Assembly: GCA_013200995.1 (NCBI GenBank)
Contig: CP053688.1
Location: 5,022,001-5,086,000 of the forward strand
From: Arthrobacter citreus
GTDB taxonomy: Bacteria > Bacillota > Bacilli > Bacillales > Bacillaceae_G
Direction of reading: 5' to 3'
Length of the DNA stretch: 64,000 nt
This document shows, piece after piece, positions 25,061-35,319 of the stretch (the first letter of the stretch is position 1; each line of letters starts with the position of its first letter). The notes under the pieces are model-generated. The model saw only the letters and a list, made by a program, of their open reading frames with translations. It searched no databases and was not told the origin of the DNA. The position numbers and the translations under genes are program-made.

Positions 25061-27388
25061 ATGAGTATTTTTCTAGCCTATATAGTTATTGTACAAATCA
25101 TTACAACAGTCCTTTTTAAAGATTATAATTTGATTTATTTATTGATTTTACTTATTCTAAGTTTATTTTTAGTTATGAAAAGAAAATGGTCAATTCTATT
25201 TGCTTGTCTAATTTCAATCCTATTTACCTCGTTAATATGTTTTTTACAAAATAATATAATTAATTCCCCTAACCCAAAACCTGCTCAAAGTGTTCGAGGT
25301 GTAATTATTTCGTCCCCTATAATAGATGGAAATAAAATTTCTTTTACATTTAAACTTAATAATCAAAAAGTCTTACTTAATAGCTTTGCTAATTCTAAGG
25401 ACCAATTAAAAGTATTTCAAAACCGACAAATTGGTGAGATTTGCGATGTAACAGGTGATGTTGATCTACCTCAAAAAAATTCGAACCCATACTTATTTAA
25501 TTATCAAAAATATTTATTAAACCAAGGGATTCAGTGGACTATTACAACTAATCCAAAAAGTTTAATGAAATGTAAAAATGGAACTCGAACATTACTTCAA
25601 TCTTTAGTTTATAACCGACAAGCTTTAACTAACTATGTTGAAGATCATTTTGATTCCATTACAGAAGGGTATATAAATGCTCTATTATTTGGTGATCGCT
25701 CAAAAATGAACGTAGACACAGAATCGCAATATCAGATTGTAGGAATTGTTCATTTACTTGCAATTAGTGGTTCACACATTAGTTTATTGAGTCTTTGCAT
25801 TTATTTTTTATTAATTAGAGTAGGTGTAACGAAAGAAACTAGTTTATTTATAACCATTGTTTGTATTATTTCCTATGGCTTTTTAGCAGGCGCATCAGCG
25901 TCAGTTGTAAGGGCAGTTATTATTGGGGCTTTAGTTTGCATATTTAGACTAGCAAAAATAAAAGTGGACCTAACTTCGCTCTTATATCTTTCTTGTATAG
26001 TGATGTTATTGATAAGACCAAATTATATAGATGATCTAGGCTTTCAATTTTCCTTTGTGACAAGTTTTGTGCTTATTTTAACGAGTAAGCAGATCTCGAA
26101 TTATAAAACATGGTATGCCAAAGCCTTATTTACTTCGAGTATTACTCAATTAGTTTCCATACCTATATTACTTTACAATTTTCACGAATTGTCGCCTTAT
26201 AGCATTTTTATCAACTTAATTTTCATCCCATTTATCAGTTTTATCGTTATGCCACTCTGTATTATTTGTTTTAGTCTTAGTTTAATAACACCAGCTTTAA
26301 GTGTTTATTTTACATTTCTTTTAACGTTTTTCATTAATTTGTCAGATGAATTACTTAGTCTTTGTATGCAATTACCATTTATTAAATTAATTTTTACACA
26401 CCCGTCAAGGGAGATTCTGTTTCTCTATATAATCCTTATATTTTTAATTTTATATTTCATGGAATCTGAAAAAGAAAAGAAAGTAGTTATTAATTGTGTA
26501 ATCGGATTTTTCATTCTTATCATTGGGCATTTATTTTTTTCTTTTATCAATCCAATCGGAAAAGTAATGTTCATTGATGTAGGACAAGGTGATTGTATTC
26601 TTATTAAACTGCCATTTAATAAGGGGAACTATGTAATTGATACCGGTGGCAAACTAATTATTAATGAAGAAGATTGGATGAAGCGTAAAAAGCCTTTTTC
26701 TACTGGTAGTGATATTTTAATACCAATATTAAAAGGAGAGGGAATAAGTAAAATAGATAGATTAATCTTCACACATGGTGATATTGATCATGTTGGTGGA
26801 GGGCTAGAGGTATTACAATCTTTCCATGTAAATCAATTAATCGTCGGTGACAAACATACATTTACAGAAGCAGAAAAAGAAAGAATTACTTTAGCAATGA
26901 ATAAAGGGATTGAGGTGAAGAAAATAAGTGAAGGAAATAAGTGGAAAGTAGGTAGTAATTATTTTGAGATTATTTCTCCAATTAAAAACTATAAAGGAGA
27001 GGAAAACCATGGATCAATTGTTATTAAATCAAACATAGGTGGGAAGAGTTGGTTGTTTACGGGTGATTTAGATGAAAGTGGTGAAATTGAGCTTATCTCT
27101 AAATACAAAAATGTAAAGGCAGATGTTTTAAAAATAGGGCATCATGGCAGTAATACATCGACTTCTAACGAGCTTTTAAAGGCAGTTTCGCCTAAAGTTG
27201 GTATTATCTCAGTTGGTACAAAAAATCGTTATGGTCATCCAAAGCAAGAAGTACTGAGTCGATTACAGAAATATAATGTTAAAATCCTTCGAACTGATGA
27301 AAATGGTGCAATAACTTATGAATTTAAAAGTGGTCAAGGTACCTTTTATGTGTTTAAAGCATACCGTAAAGCAAAGAACAGAAATTAA
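25061..27388 (+). CDS. comEC: competence channel protein ComEC/Rec2
   Basis: ComEC forms the membrane channel for single-stranded DNA in transformation. The 775 residues show N-terminal hydrophobic segments and an OB-like soluble part (about 80-190), a multi-span competence domain (about 200-490, starting GYINALLFGDRSKM, with HLLAISGSHISLLS), and a C-terminal metallo-beta-lactamase domain with FIDVGQGDCILI, THGDIDHVGG near 570 and HHGSNTS near 693, probably the nuclease. All parts look intact. Confidence 0.95.
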   Translation: MSIFLAYIVIVQIITTVLFKDYNLIYLLILLILSLFLVMKRKWSILFACLISILFTSLICFLQNNIINSPNPKPAQSVRGVIISSPIIDGNKISFTFKLNNQKVLLNSFANSKDQLKVFQNRQIGEICDVTGDVDLPQKNSNPYLFNYQKYLLNQGIQWTITTNPKSLMKCKNGTRTLLQSLVYNRQALTNYVEDHFDSITEGYINALLFGDRSKMNVDTESQYQIVGIVHLLAISGSHISLLSLCIYFLLIRVGVTKETSLFITIVCIISYGFLAGASASVVRAVIIGALVCIFRLAKIKVDLTSLLYLSCIVMLLIRPNYIDDLGFQFSFVTSFVLILTSKQISNYKTWYAKALFTSSITQLVSIPILLYNFHELSPYSIFINLIFIPFISFIVMPLCIICFSLSLITPALSVYFTFLLTFFINLSDELLSLCMQLPFIKLIFTHPSREILFLYIILIFLILYFMESEKEKKVVINCVIGFFILIIGHLFFSFINPIGKVMFIDVGQGDCILIKLPFNKGNYVIDTGGKLIINEEDWMKRKKPFSTGSDILIPILKGEGISKIDRLIFTHGDIDHVGGGLEVLQSFHVNQLIVGDKHTFTEAEKERITLAMNKGIEVKKISEGNKWKVGSNYFEIISPIKNYKGEENHGSIVIKSNIGGKSWLFTGDLDESGEIELISKYKNVKADVLKIGHHGSNTSTSNELLKAVSPKVGIISVGTKNRYGHPKQEVLSRLQKYNVKILRTDENGAITYEFKSGQGTFYVFKAYRKAKNRN

Positions 27389-27420
27389 CAAAAAAATAAA
27401 AAGACTGCCAAGGCAGTCTC
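27388..27420 (-). terminator. yqzM terminator
   Basis: The stem AGACTGCC/GGCAGTCT (27402-27409 with 27412-27419) gives a T-rich tail in the minus direction. It may also end comEC transcripts. Confidence 0.8.
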
Positions 27421-27438
27421 ATCATTTGATTCTATGTA

Positions 27439-27573
27439 TTATCGTGCAACATACTCCACAATTGTTGCAATGATAAAGAGAATAGCGAAGAAACCAAATG
27501 AAACAGCAAAGCCAACGCCTGAATCTGTAGAATCATTACGCTTACTTTGAACGTTTTTTTCAAATGTATTCAC
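27439..27573 (-). CDS. yqzM: YqzM family small membrane protein
   Basis: A 44-residue protein reading MNTFEKNVQSKRNDSTDSG, then one hydrophobic segment (VGFAVSFGFFAILFIIATI) and VEYVAR. It matches the small YqzM protein of Bacillus in size, sequence and location between comEC and holA. Function unknown. It starts with GTG at 27573; GGAGGGG (27580-27586) lies 6 bases upstream. Confidence 0.9.
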   Translation of the reverse strand: MNTFEKNVQSKRNDSTDSGVGFAVSFGFFAILFIIATIVEYVAR

Positions 27574-27652
27574 AAATAACCCCTCCTAATTCACAATTTT
27601 AGTATAAATCAATATAACTAAAAAATCCATAGTATGTTTGTTTTAGTTATAC

Positions 27653-27689
27653 CGTTTTAAATAAAGAAACCGGATCTTTATTTAAAACG
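27653..27689. repeat. perfect 14-bp inverted repeat
   Basis: CGTTTTAAATAAAG (27653-27666) pairs with 27676-27689 over a 9-base loop. No T run follows on the plus strand. It could be a terminator relic or a protein site between yqzM and holA. Confidence 0.5.
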
Positions 27690-27701
27690 TTAATATAAAT
27701 T

Positions 27702-27730
27702 AGAGATTAGTATTTACTAATCTCTTCCTT
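27702..27730 (+). terminator. possible terminator or attenuator before holA
   Basis: AGAGATTAG/CTAATCTCT (27702-27710 with 27717-27725) is followed by TCCTTCT. The tail is poor in T, so this is weak. Confidence 0.4.
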
Positions 27731-27784
27731 CTCATGTAGGACATGTTATACTGTATAAAGAAAATTAGTGTAGGGGAGCAAAAC

Positions 27785-28789
27785 ATGATTAATGATTTAC
27801 ATAAAAAATTGAAAAAAGATGTGTCCCCAATGTATTTGTTGGTTGGTACTGAAGATTTTTTACTTCAAGAAGCAGAAAACTTAATCGTGAAAGCGGCTTT
27901 ACAAGGTGAGATTGATGACTTTAACTATCAAACATATGATTTAAAAGAGGCTTATTTAAATGAGGCTCTAGAGGACGCTCAAACACCGTCATTTTTTGGT
28001 GGGAATAAAGTCATTGTTATAAAATCATGTGTTTTTTTAACAGCTCAAAAAGAAAAAATTGTACAAGATATCGAGCCGTTATTTAATTATATTGATAATC
28101 CATCTCCCTTTACAACTGTTGTTTTTATTGCTCCTTATGAAAAGTTGGACGAGCGAAAAAAGGTCACAAAAGCATTTAAAAAACAAGTTGAGTTAGTTGA
28201 ATGCCACCCGGTTGAAGTAAACAATTTAGATGGTTGGATTAAAGAACAATTCATTGGAAATGTAACAATTACTAAAGAGGCTATTGAAAAATTAAAGCTA
28301 CTAGTTGGAAATAATTTATCAATTTTAAAACTTGAATGTGAGAAGCTTCAATTATTTATAGGAAACGAAGGCGAAGTTACCGAAGACCTTGTAGAAATGA
28401 TGGTTGCAAAAACGATTGAGCAAAATGTTTTTTCACTTATAGAAAAAACAGCAGTTAGACAGACGACTGATGCACTAAAAATCCTTCATGAATTATTGTA
28501 TATAGGTGAAGAGCCAATAAAAATTGTAGCATTATTAGCTAGTCAATTTAGATTGTTGTACGGAATAAAACAATTATCAAGTAGCGGATATTCTAATAAT
28601 CAAATTGCTTCATCAGTTGGCGTATCACCTGGAAGAGTATTTTATGGACAAAAGCAAGCAAATAACTTTCAAGTTAGTGAGTTGAAAGAAGCAATTAGAT
28701 TAATTGCTGAAGTTGATTATAAAATGAAGACTGGTCAAGGTGATAAAATTATGATCCTTGAAATGTTGATTCTTCAGTTAAATAAATAA
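27785..28789 (+). CDS. holA: DNA polymerase III subunit delta
   Basis: The delta subunit opens the sliding clamp within the clamp loader. The 334 residues carry YLLVGTEDFLLQEAE at the N-terminus, a degenerate AAA+ fold (FFGGNKVIVIKSC ... TTVVFIAPYEKLDERKK) and the C-terminal collar (EEPIKIVALLASQFRLLYGIKQL). Delta lacks a working Walker A, as expected. The ATG at 27785 has GGGGAG 6 bases upstream. Same location as yqeN in B. subtilis. Confidence 0.95.
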   Translation: MINDLHKKLKKDVSPMYLLVGTEDFLLQEAENLIVKAALQGEIDDFNYQTYDLKEAYLNEALEDAQTPSFFGGNKVIVIKSCVFLTAQKEKIVQDIEPLFNYIDNPSPFTTVVFIAPYEKLDERKKVTKAFKKQVELVECHPVEVNNLDGWIKEQFIGNVTITKEAIEKLKLLVGNNLSILKLECEKLQLFIGNEGEVTEDLVEMMVAKTIEQNVFSLIEKTAVRQTTDALKILHELLYIGEEPIKIVALLASQFRLLYGIKQLSSSGYSNNQIASSVGVSPGRVFYGQKQANNFQVSELKEAIRLIAEVDYKMKTGQGDKIMILEMLILQLNK

Positions 28790-28838
28790 ATTCGGAATAA
28801 AAATTGTTAATCATTTATAAAAATATATAGCAAAATCT

Positions 28839-28876
28839 GGCAGACCATTTTTAAATAAATTTGGACTGCCTTTTTA
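28839..28876 (+). terminator. holA terminator
   Basis: GGCAGACCA and TGGACTGCC pair with one mismatch (28839-28847 with 28862-28870), followed by a T run. Confidence 0.75.
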
Positions 28877-28927
28877 TATAGTGAACAAATACTTAAAAAT
28901 AATTAAGATCTATGGAGGGTAGTGTGA

Positions 28928-29733
28928 ATGAAGGGAATTCCTAATGATATAAATAAAGTATTAAATACATACTTAGATACCGTTGGATTGAAATTACCTA
29001 ATTTTCTTCATTCTTATTATCTTCATGGTCGTCTGCATTAGGTGCATTTAAGAATGGGATTAGCGATATCGATTTTATTGCTGTTGTAAATCGTTAAGTA
29101 ACTGAAAATGATTTGAAAATCCTAAAAAAAATTCATCGGGATATGCAAAGAAAGTACTCTAAAACCATTCTGGGTGGATGGTATATAAGTACAAAAGATT
29201 TTCTTTCCTTAAATGAAGATAGAGTTTTATGTATTCGATTCAATGATGGGAAGTGTCATGGGTTTAAAAAGTTTGAAAAGAACTCCATAGATGTTTTTCA
29301 ATTAAAAAAATACGGCATTACAGTAAAAGGAATAAATGTTGAAGATTTAGATCTTTCGATAAACTGGGAAATCTTACAATCTGATATGAGATATAATCTT
29401 AATTCTTATTGGCTTAACTGGGTAAAAAACAGTAAGAAGTTCTTTAATTTAAACTATTTAAGTTTGTTTGTTAGCGTTAGAAGTATTGAATGGGGCGTTT
29501 TAGGAGTGTCTCGTCTTTATTATACATTTAAAGAAAAAGATATCACCTCGAAAGTCGGAGCGGGTGAATATGCTTTGAAGATTGTGCCACATAGATGGCA
29601 TAAGATTATTAAAGAGGCAATGAGATTACGAAATGACAATAAAAAATCTTTTTACAAATCGATTTTAAAAAGAAGAAAAGATGCAATAGGTTATATGGAG
29701 TTTATGATTGAAGAATGTAACAAGCTATTTTAA
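28928..29733 (+). pseudogene. decayed aminoglycoside-nucleotidyltransferase-like gene
   Basis: Reading from the ATG at 28928 (GGAGG 9 bp upstream) gives LPNFLHSYYLHG, then the frame is lost. One base is missing after 29029: adding a T restores HGSSALGAFKNGISDIDFIAVV, the nucleotidyltransferase motif with the DID metal ligands. A second lesion is a TAA at 29095-29097, where NRKVTENDLK would be expected. The rest (29098-29733) is open and has the helical C-terminal half of AadA/DUF4111-type enzymes. The intact protein would have about 268 residues. It sits between holA and rpsT, which are normally close together, suggesting insertion then decay. Sequencing error is possible but two separate lesions argue against it. 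Confidence 0.85.
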
Positions 29734-29750
29734 ATTAAAAATTGTACGAA

Positions 29751-29780
29751 AAAATGGTGTCTCAAATGAGACACCATTTA
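29751..29780. terminator. rpsT terminator (bidirectional)
   Basis: ATGGTGTCTCA/TGAGACACCAT with loop AA and A/T runs on both sides lies between the pseudogene and rpsT. Confidence 0.88.
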
Positions 29781-29785
29781 ATTCA

Positions 29786-30052
29786 TTACGCGTTCATAGC
29801 GTTAACTTTTTTAGCTAAACGAGACTTTTGACGTGAAGCAGCGTTTTTATGGATTAGATTGCTGTTAGCAGCTTTGTCTAATTTTTTAGAAGCAGTTAAT
29901 AAAGCTTCTTGCGCTTTTTCAGTTTCGTTATTAGTAACTAAAGCTTCAACAGTTTTCACAGCAGTACGCATTTCTGATTTAAGAGATGCGTTGTGAGCAC
30001 GATGAGCCTCAGCTGTTTTTACACGTTTAATAGCTGATTTAATATTTGGCAT
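29786..30052 (-). CDS. rpsT: 30S ribosomal protein S20
   Basis: A primary binder of 16S rRNA, 88 residues, rich in Lys, Ala and Arg: [18 protein letters not shown] at the start and [19 protein letters not shown] near the end. The ATG at 30052 follows GGAGGTGA; a longer frame would add residues not found in S20. It is divergent from gpr, as in B. subtilis. Confidence 0.97.
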   Translation of the reverse strand: MPNIKSAIKRVKTAEAHRAHNASLKSEMRTAVKTVEALVTNNETEKAQEALLTASKKLDKAANSNLIHKNAASRQKSRLAKKVNAMNA

Positions 30053-30273
30053 ACCTTTCACCTCCCGAATGCAGTCGAGAAATTTGCCCTCGAATACAAA
30101 TAGAACAAAACTTATTTTATCAAAACAAGTCCCATTTGGCAATAGAAATTCATAAAGCTATTTTCGCCTTTTTAAAAGAAAATTAAACTACTCGTTTAGA
30201 AATGGTAACATCTAGCTAAACTAGTTAAGAAAAGACTTGTTAAATTTCGATGAGTATTGTGGAGGCTGGATAG

Positions 30274-31374
30274 ATGAGCGAGTTAGATTTAAGTCAATAT
30301 AGTGTTCGAACAGATTTAGCAGTAGAAGCAAAAGAGATGCTAGAGGAGCGTGAACAGACAAAGGAAGAAATTACCGGCTTAATCGTTAAAGAACGAGAAG
30401 TTGATGGTGTGAGTATTTCTCATGTTCATATTAAAGAATCTGCATCTGAAAGAATCGGTAAGAAACCAGGGAATTATTTAACATTACAAGTTCAAGGTAT
30501 TCGTGAGCAAGATACTGATCTTCAAGACAAGGTTGAAAAAGTTTTTGCAAACGAGTTTTCGGCTTTTATTAAAAATTTAGGTATTACAGAAGATCAAACA
30601 TGTTTAGTTGTTGGGTTAGGAAACTGGAATGTAACACCTGATGCACTCGGGCCAATGGTTGTAGAAAATTTAGTTGTTACAAAACATCTTTTTGAGTTGC
30701 AGCCAGAAAGTGTTCAAGATGGATATCGTCCAGTTTGTGCCTTATCTCCGGGTGTAATGGGGATCACAGGTATTGAAACGAGCGATATCATATCAGGAGT
30801 CATTGATAAAGTTAAGCCAGATTTTGTAATCGCAATTGATGCACTTGCAGCAAGATCTATTGAACGAGTTAATACAACGATTCAAATAACAGATAATGGT
30901 ATTCATCCAGGATCTGGAATAGGGAATAAACGCAAGGAATTGAGTAAGGAAACATTAGGTATTCCCGTAATTGCTATAGGTGTTCCGACGGTTGTTGATG
31001 CTGTTGCGATTACAAGTGACACAATTGACTTCATTTTAAAACATTTTGGACGAGAGATAAAAGAGGGAGACAAGCCAGCGAAAGCGCTAATCCCTTCAGG
31101 AATGGCATTTGGTGAAAAGAAAAAGTATACCGAGGAAGATATGCCTAATGAAAAAGAACGAATGGCATTTATGGGGATTGTTGGAACACTTGAAGAAAAT
31201 GAAAAACGTAAATTAATTCATGAAGTACTATCACCACTTGGTCATAACTTAATGGTTACACCAAAAGAAGTGGATACATTTATAGAGGATATGGCAAATA
31301 TAATTGCTGGCGGTATGAATGCAGCACTACATTCTAAAATTAATCAAGACAATATTGGCTCATATACTCATTAA
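30274..31374 (+). CDS. gpr: spore germination protease GPR
   Basis: GPR is made in the forespore as a zymogen and degrades small acid-soluble spore proteins at germination. The 366 residues start with a short pro-region ([19 protein letters not shown], self-cleaved in the family). Conserved core segments are [39 protein letters not shown] and [21 protein letters not shown] precedes the ATG. Transcription by a forespore sigma factor is expected, but I could not define the promoter. Confidence 0.96.
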   Translation: MSELDLSQYSVRTDLAVEAKEMLEEREQTKEEITGLIVKEREVDGVSISHVHIKESASERIGKKPGNYLTLQVQGIREQDTDLQDKVEKVFANEFSAFIKNLGITEDQTCLVVGLGNWNVTPDALGPMVVENLVVTKHLFELQPESVQDGYRPVCALSPGVMGITGIETSDIISGVIDKVKPDFVIAIDALAARSIERVNTTIQITDNGIHPGSGIGNKRKELSKETLGIPVIAIGVPTVVDAVAITSDTIDFILKHFGREIKEGDKPAKALIPSGMAFGEKKKYTEEDMPNEKERMAFMGIVGTLEENEKRKLIHEVLSPLGHNLMVTPKEVDTFIEDMANIIAGGMNAALHSKINQDNIGSYTH

Positions 31375-31398
31375 TATTTCATAAGTGAGGAGAAGCAA

Positions 31399-31749
31399 AT
31401 GAGATATGCGGTTAGGTATTTTTCATTAATCATTATTTTTTCAATTTTGATTATAACTTGTATGCAAATTGCAAAAGACGGAATTAGTAAAGTAACTTCG
31501 ACTGATTACTATCATGTCAATGATGTGGTAAAAATTTCAAAAGAAGATGGGAAGGCTGGTCCAGTACTGTTTGGAAAAGATTATACAAAAGATGGACTAG
31601 CAGTTAGAGAAGATCATTTAGAAAGATTAGGAGCATTTAATTACTTTACAGTTGTTGGTAAAGGACTTTCCCGTTTTGTTACGTATGTAACTGAAAAAGG
31701 TGTAATGATTGTTGAAAAAATTCCTTCAATTATTGATAGCTTTAATTAG
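31399..31749 (+). CDS. yqxA: YqxA-like protein (DUF3679)
   Basis: A 116-residue protein with one N-terminal membrane segment (about 5-24) followed by ITCMQIAKDGI and a soluble tail with HLERLGAFNYFTVVGKGLS. Size, topology and position just before lepA match YqxA of B. subtilis, function unknown. AGTGAGGAGAAG precedes the ATG. In B. subtilis spoIIP lies between gpr and yqxA; here only 24 bp separate them. Confidence 0.7.
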   Translation: MRYAVRYFSLIIIFSILIITCMQIAKDGISKVTSTDYYHVNDVVKISKEDGKAGPVLFGKDYTKDGLAVREDHLERLGAFNYFTVVGKGLSRFVTYVTEKGVMIVEKIPSIIDSFN

Positions 31750-31788
31750 ACCTTCTAAACTTCATTCGACATATACTGCTAATAGAGA

Positions 31789-31818
31789 TTGAATATTGCC
31801 CTGTTTTTTTGATATAAT
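31789..31818 (+). promoter_or_regulatory. lepA promoter
   Basis: TTGAAT (31789-31794) and perfect TATAAT (31813-31818) with an 18-bp spacer lie about 40 bp upstream of the lepA ATG. Confidence 0.7.
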
Positions 31819-31858
31819 CAAAACTATCTATGCTGTCGAGAAATTTAGGAGTGATGAA

Positions 31859-33679
31859 ATGAATAAAGAGTCAAGGTCAGAAAGACAAAAGAGAATTAGA
31901 AACTTTTCAATCATCGCACACATTGACCATGGAAAATCTACATTAGCAGATAGAATTCTTGAGAAAACAAATGCATTAACTCAGCGTGAGATGAAGTCTC
32001 AGCTATTAGACTCAATGGATTTAGAGCGTGAACGTGGAATTACCATAAAATTAAATGCTGTGCAGTTACAATATAAAGCGAAAAATGGTGAAGAGTATAT
32101 TCTTCATTTAATCGATACACCAGGACATGTAGACTTTACTTATGAGGTTTCTCGTAGTTTAGCAGCATGTGAAGGGGCAGTCTTAGTAGTAGATGCTGCA
32201 CAAGGTATCGAAGCTCAAACATTAGCAAACGTATATTTAGCATTAGATAATGATTTAGAAATCTTACCAGTTATTAATAAAATTGACTTACCAAGTGCTG
32301 ATCCAGAACGAGTACGCCAAGAAGTTGAAGAAGTAATTGGTTTAGATGCTTCTGAAGCGGTATTAGCTTCTGCAAAAGCTGGAATCGGTATTGAAGAAAT
32401 TTTAGAGCAAGTAGTTGCAAAAGTACCAGCTCCAACTGGTGATCCAGATGCACCATTAAAAGCACTAATTTTTGATTCATTATTCGATCCATACCGTGGA
32501 GTTGTAGCGTATATTCGTATCATCGAAGGAACGGTTAAGGTTGGTCAAAAAATTAAGATGATGGCTACTGGAAAAGAATTTGAAGTTGTTGAAGCTGGTG
32601 TGTTCACTCCACGTACAACTCAAAGAGAAGAACTAACAGTTGGGGATGTAGGTTTCCTTACTGCTTCAATTAAAAATGTTGGAGATACACGTGTTGGTGA
32701 TACGATTACATTAGCAGATAATCCTGCAACAGAACCACTTGCTGGTTACCGTAAAATGAACCCGATGGTATTCTGTGGTTTATATCCAATTGATACTTCT
32801 AAATACAATGACTTACGTGATGCTTTAGAAAAACTTCAATTAAATGATGCAGCACTTCAATTTGAAGCAGAAACTTCTCAAGCTTTAGGTTTTGGTTTCC
32901 GTTGTGGATTCTTAGGATTATTACACATGGAAATCATTCAAGAGCGTATTGAACGTGAATTTAAAATTGACCTAATTACAACAGCACCAAGTGTTATCTA
33001 TAGTGTGTACACGACAAAAGGCGATATGATTACGGTTGATAACCCTGCGCATATGCCAGATCCTCAATCGATTGAACGTGTTGAAGAGCCTTATGTTAAA
33101 GCAAAAATCATGGTGCCAAATGAATATGTTGGGGCAATCATGGAGCTTTGCCAAAAGAAACGTGGTAACTTTATCGATATGCAGTATTTAGATGCAAATC
33201 GTGTTTCAATCACTTATGAAATTCCATTATCTGAAATTGTTTATGATTTCTTTGACCAATTAAAATCAAGTACAAAAGGCTATGCGTCATTTGACTATGA
33301 ATTAATTGGCTACAAAGCGTCTAAACTTGTGAAAATGGATATTTTATTAAATGGTGAGCAAGTAGATGCTTTATCATTTATCGTTCACAGAGATTCTGCT
33401 TACGATCGTGGTAAAATTATCGTTGAAAAACTAAAAGAGCTTATCCCAAGACAACAGTTCGAAGTACCAGTTCAAGCGGCAATCGGACAAAAAATTGTTG
33501 CTCGTTCAACAATCAAATCAATGGGTAAAAACGTATTAGCTAAATGTTACGGTGGGGATATTTCTCGTAAACGTAAGCTATTAGATAAGCAAAAAGAAGG
33601 TAAAAAGCGAATGAAAGCTGTTGGATCTGTTGAAGTTCCACAAGAAGCGTTTATGGCTGTTTTACGTATGGATGACTAA
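31859..33679 (+). CDS. lepA: elongation factor 4 (LepA)
   Basis: A ribosome-associated translational GTPase, 606 residues. The G domain has AHIDHGKST near residue 19, DTPGHVDF and NKIDLP; the EF-G-like domains and the LepA-specific C-terminal domain ([27 protein letters not shown] in part, then a basic end) follow. The ATG at 31859 has AGGAG 7 bases upstream; the frame extends 63 bp further upstream through the promoter and that part is not coding. Confidence 0.97.
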   Translation: MNKESRSERQKRIRNFSIIAHIDHGKSTLADRILEKTNALTQREMKSQLLDSMDLERERGITIKLNAVQLQYKAKNGEEYILHLIDTPGHVDFTYEVSRSLAACEGAVLVVDAAQGIEAQTLANVYLALDNDLEILPVINKIDLPSADPERVRQEVEEVIGLDASEAVLASAKAGIGIEEILEQVVAKVPAPTGDPDAPLKALIFDSLFDPYRGVVAYIRIIEGTVKVGQKIKMMATGKEFEVVEAGVFTPRTTQREELTVGDVGFLTASIKNVGDTRVGDTITLADNPATEPLAGYRKMNPMVFCGLYPIDTSKYNDLRDALEKLQLNDAALQFEAETSQALGFGFRCGFLGLLHMEIIQERIEREFKIDLITTAPSVIYSVYTTKGDMITVDNPAHMPDPQSIERVEEPYVKAKIMVPNEYVGAIMELCQKKRGNFIDMQYLDANRVSITYEIPLSEIVYDFFDQLKSSTKGYASFDYELIGYKASKLVKMDILLNGEQVDALSFIVHRDSAYDRGKIIVEKLKELIPRQQFEVPVQAAIGQKIVARSTIKSMGKNVLAKCYGGDISRKRKLLDKQKEGKKRMKAVGSVEVPQEAFMAVLRMDD

Positions 33680-33705
33680 GGAAACAATTTGTCATTGATT
33701 TCTTG

Positions 33706-33745
33706 AAAAAAGCCCAATAACCAAATTTGGTTATTGGGCTTTTTA
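33706..33745 (+). terminator. lepA terminator
   Basis: A near-perfect inverted repeat centred at 33725 (GCCCAATAACCAAA and its complement) is followed by TTTTT. Confidence 0.93.
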
Positions 33746-34005
33746 TAGAGTTATTTTGAGAGGATTTAACATATTATCTTCTACAAAACAATTGGTAACA
33801 TCTTTTAGTCGATTGAAGAATTGAAAATATGGTTGATTAATTGACAAATTCTTTTTTCAAACAGCTTGTAATAATATTTAATTTTTTAACAGAACGTAAG
33901 AAGTGAATAAAAACAAAAAAACAATTAATACTGTTTAATGATACTAAAGCTATTAATTAGACAAATATTTTAAGAAGATATACAATCAAAAAAGTTGAAA
34001 GTAGA
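33746..34005. other. AT-rich intergenic region before hemW
   Basis: No coding frame with a ribosome site and no recognised RNA motif. It should contain the hemW promoter. Confidence 0.4.
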
Positions 34006-34053
34006 AAAAGTCCCTGAATCTGCACCTAAGTTGGTATCGGATCAGGGGCTTTT
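34006..34053 (+). terminator. terminator-like hairpin in the hemW leader
   Basis: AAAAGTCCCTGA and TCAGGGGCTTTT pair over 12 bp (one G:T) around a 24-base loop, ending 25 bp before the hemW ATG. It could be an upstream terminator or an attenuator. Confidence 0.6.
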
Positions 34054-34078
34054 CGTTACATAGAAAAGAGGAGAAGGT

Positions 34079-35215
34079 ATGGCATCTTCCGTTTATATTC
34101 ATATACCCTTTTGTCAGCAGATTTGTTATTACTGCGACTTTAATAAATTTATGATGGACCGTCAGCCGGTTGATCAATATTTAGAATATCTAGAGAAAGA
34201 AATTATTGAAAGTTTAAATAGAAATCCGATAACTGATTTGAAAACAGTTTTCGTAGGCGGAGGTACGCCAACTGCATTAACTTTAGATCAAACTCAAGTG
34301 TTAGTTGATATGATTAACAACCATATTATAAAAGGAAAAAAGGGAATAGAGATAACTTTTGAAAGTAATCCTAATGAAATTTCAAAAGAGAAGCTACAAA
34401 TTTTAAAAGATGGTGGAGTGAATCGAATTAGCTTTGGGGCACAAACATTCGATGAAGGTCTACTTAAAAAAATTGGACGAACTCATTCACCTAATGAAAT
34501 AGAAGAAGCAATTCAAACAGCGAAAGCGGTTGGAATTGATAATATTAATCTTGATTTAATGTATGCCCTGCCAGGTCAAACGATGGAACAATTCGTTGAT
34601 TCATTGGATAAAGCGATGGCGTTACCGATTCAGCATATTTCAGCGTATTCATTAATTATTGAACCGAAAACAGTTTTTTACATAGAAATGAATAGGGGCA
34701 AGCTTAAGCCTGCTCCTGAAGAAGATGAAGCAGCTATGTATGACTTTTTAATGAAGTATCTAGAAGAAAAAGGTTTTCATCAATATGAAATCAGTAATTT
34801 TGAAAAGAATGGCCTAGAAAGTAAGCATAATCTTGTTTACTGGAATAATGATGAGTATTTTGGATTTGGTGCTGGCGCACACGGATATATAAATGGAATT
34901 CGATATTCGAATGCTGGTCCGTTAAAGAAATATTTTCAATTGATTGATGAGACTGGTGTGCCGATTGTTCATGAACATACAGTAACTCAGCAAGAAAAAA
35001 TGGAAGAAGAAATGTTTTTAGGTTTGCGAAAAATGCAAGGAGTATCGGAAAGAAAATTCCAAGAAAAATTTGGTTCAAACTTTAATGAAGTATTTCCGAA
35101 TGTAATAGAAAAACTAAACAAAGATGGATTAGTTGAAATGAATGGGGAATTCCTTAGACTAACTCATAAAGGAAAACTTCTAGGAAATGAAGTATTTCAA
35201 GCATTTTTAATTTAG
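34079..35215 (+). CDS. hemW: radical SAM heme chaperone HemW
   Basis: HemW binds heme and delivers it to membrane proteins; it was formerly called HemN-like coproporphyrinogen oxidase. The 378 residues have the radical SAM cluster motif CQQICYYC (Cys 12, 16, 19), FVGGGTPTAL, ESNPNEIS and GAQTFDEGLL, and the C-terminal HemN-type domain (EEEMFLGLRKMQGV). GAGGAGAAGG precedes the ATG. It lies between lepA and hrcA as in B. subtilis. Confidence 0.93.
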   Translation: MASSVYIHIPFCQQICYYCDFNKFMMDRQPVDQYLEYLEKEIIESLNRNPITDLKTVFVGGGTPTALTLDQTQVLVDMINNHIIKGKKGIEITFESNPNEISKEKLQILKDGGVNRISFGAQTFDEGLLKKIGRTHSPNEIEEAIQTAKAVGIDNINLDLMYALPGQTMEQFVDSLDKAMALPIQHISAYSLIIEPKTVFYIEMNRGKLKPAPEEDEAAMYDFLMKYLEEKGFHQYEISNFEKNGLESKHNLVYWNNDEYFGFGAGAHGYINGIRYSNAGPLKKYFQLIDETGVPIVHEHTVTQQEKMEEEMFLGLRKMQGVSERKFQEKFGSNFNEVFPNVIEKLNKDGLVEMNGEFLRLTHKGKLLGNEVFQAFLI

Positions 35216-35280
35216 GTGGATGGTGGGAAAGGCAGGAAATTAACTTTCCCTCAGTTCCTTTTTAATCCTTTACACTTCTC

Positions 35281-35286
35281 TTGACA
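35281..35286 (+). promoter_or_regulatory. -35 box of the hrcA-dnaK operon promoter
   Basis: A perfect TTGACA. The -10 is not clear; TAAGTT at 35304-35309 has the right 17-bp distance. CIRCE follows directly. Confidence 0.6.
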
Positions 35287-35319
35287 TAGTAAAAAGGATT
35301 TGTTAAGTTAATAATATAT

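Noticed and set aside
35223..35248. GGGAAAG/CTTTCCC hairpin after hemW as a terminator
   Set aside because: The T run follows only after a further dozen bases; it is too weak to call.
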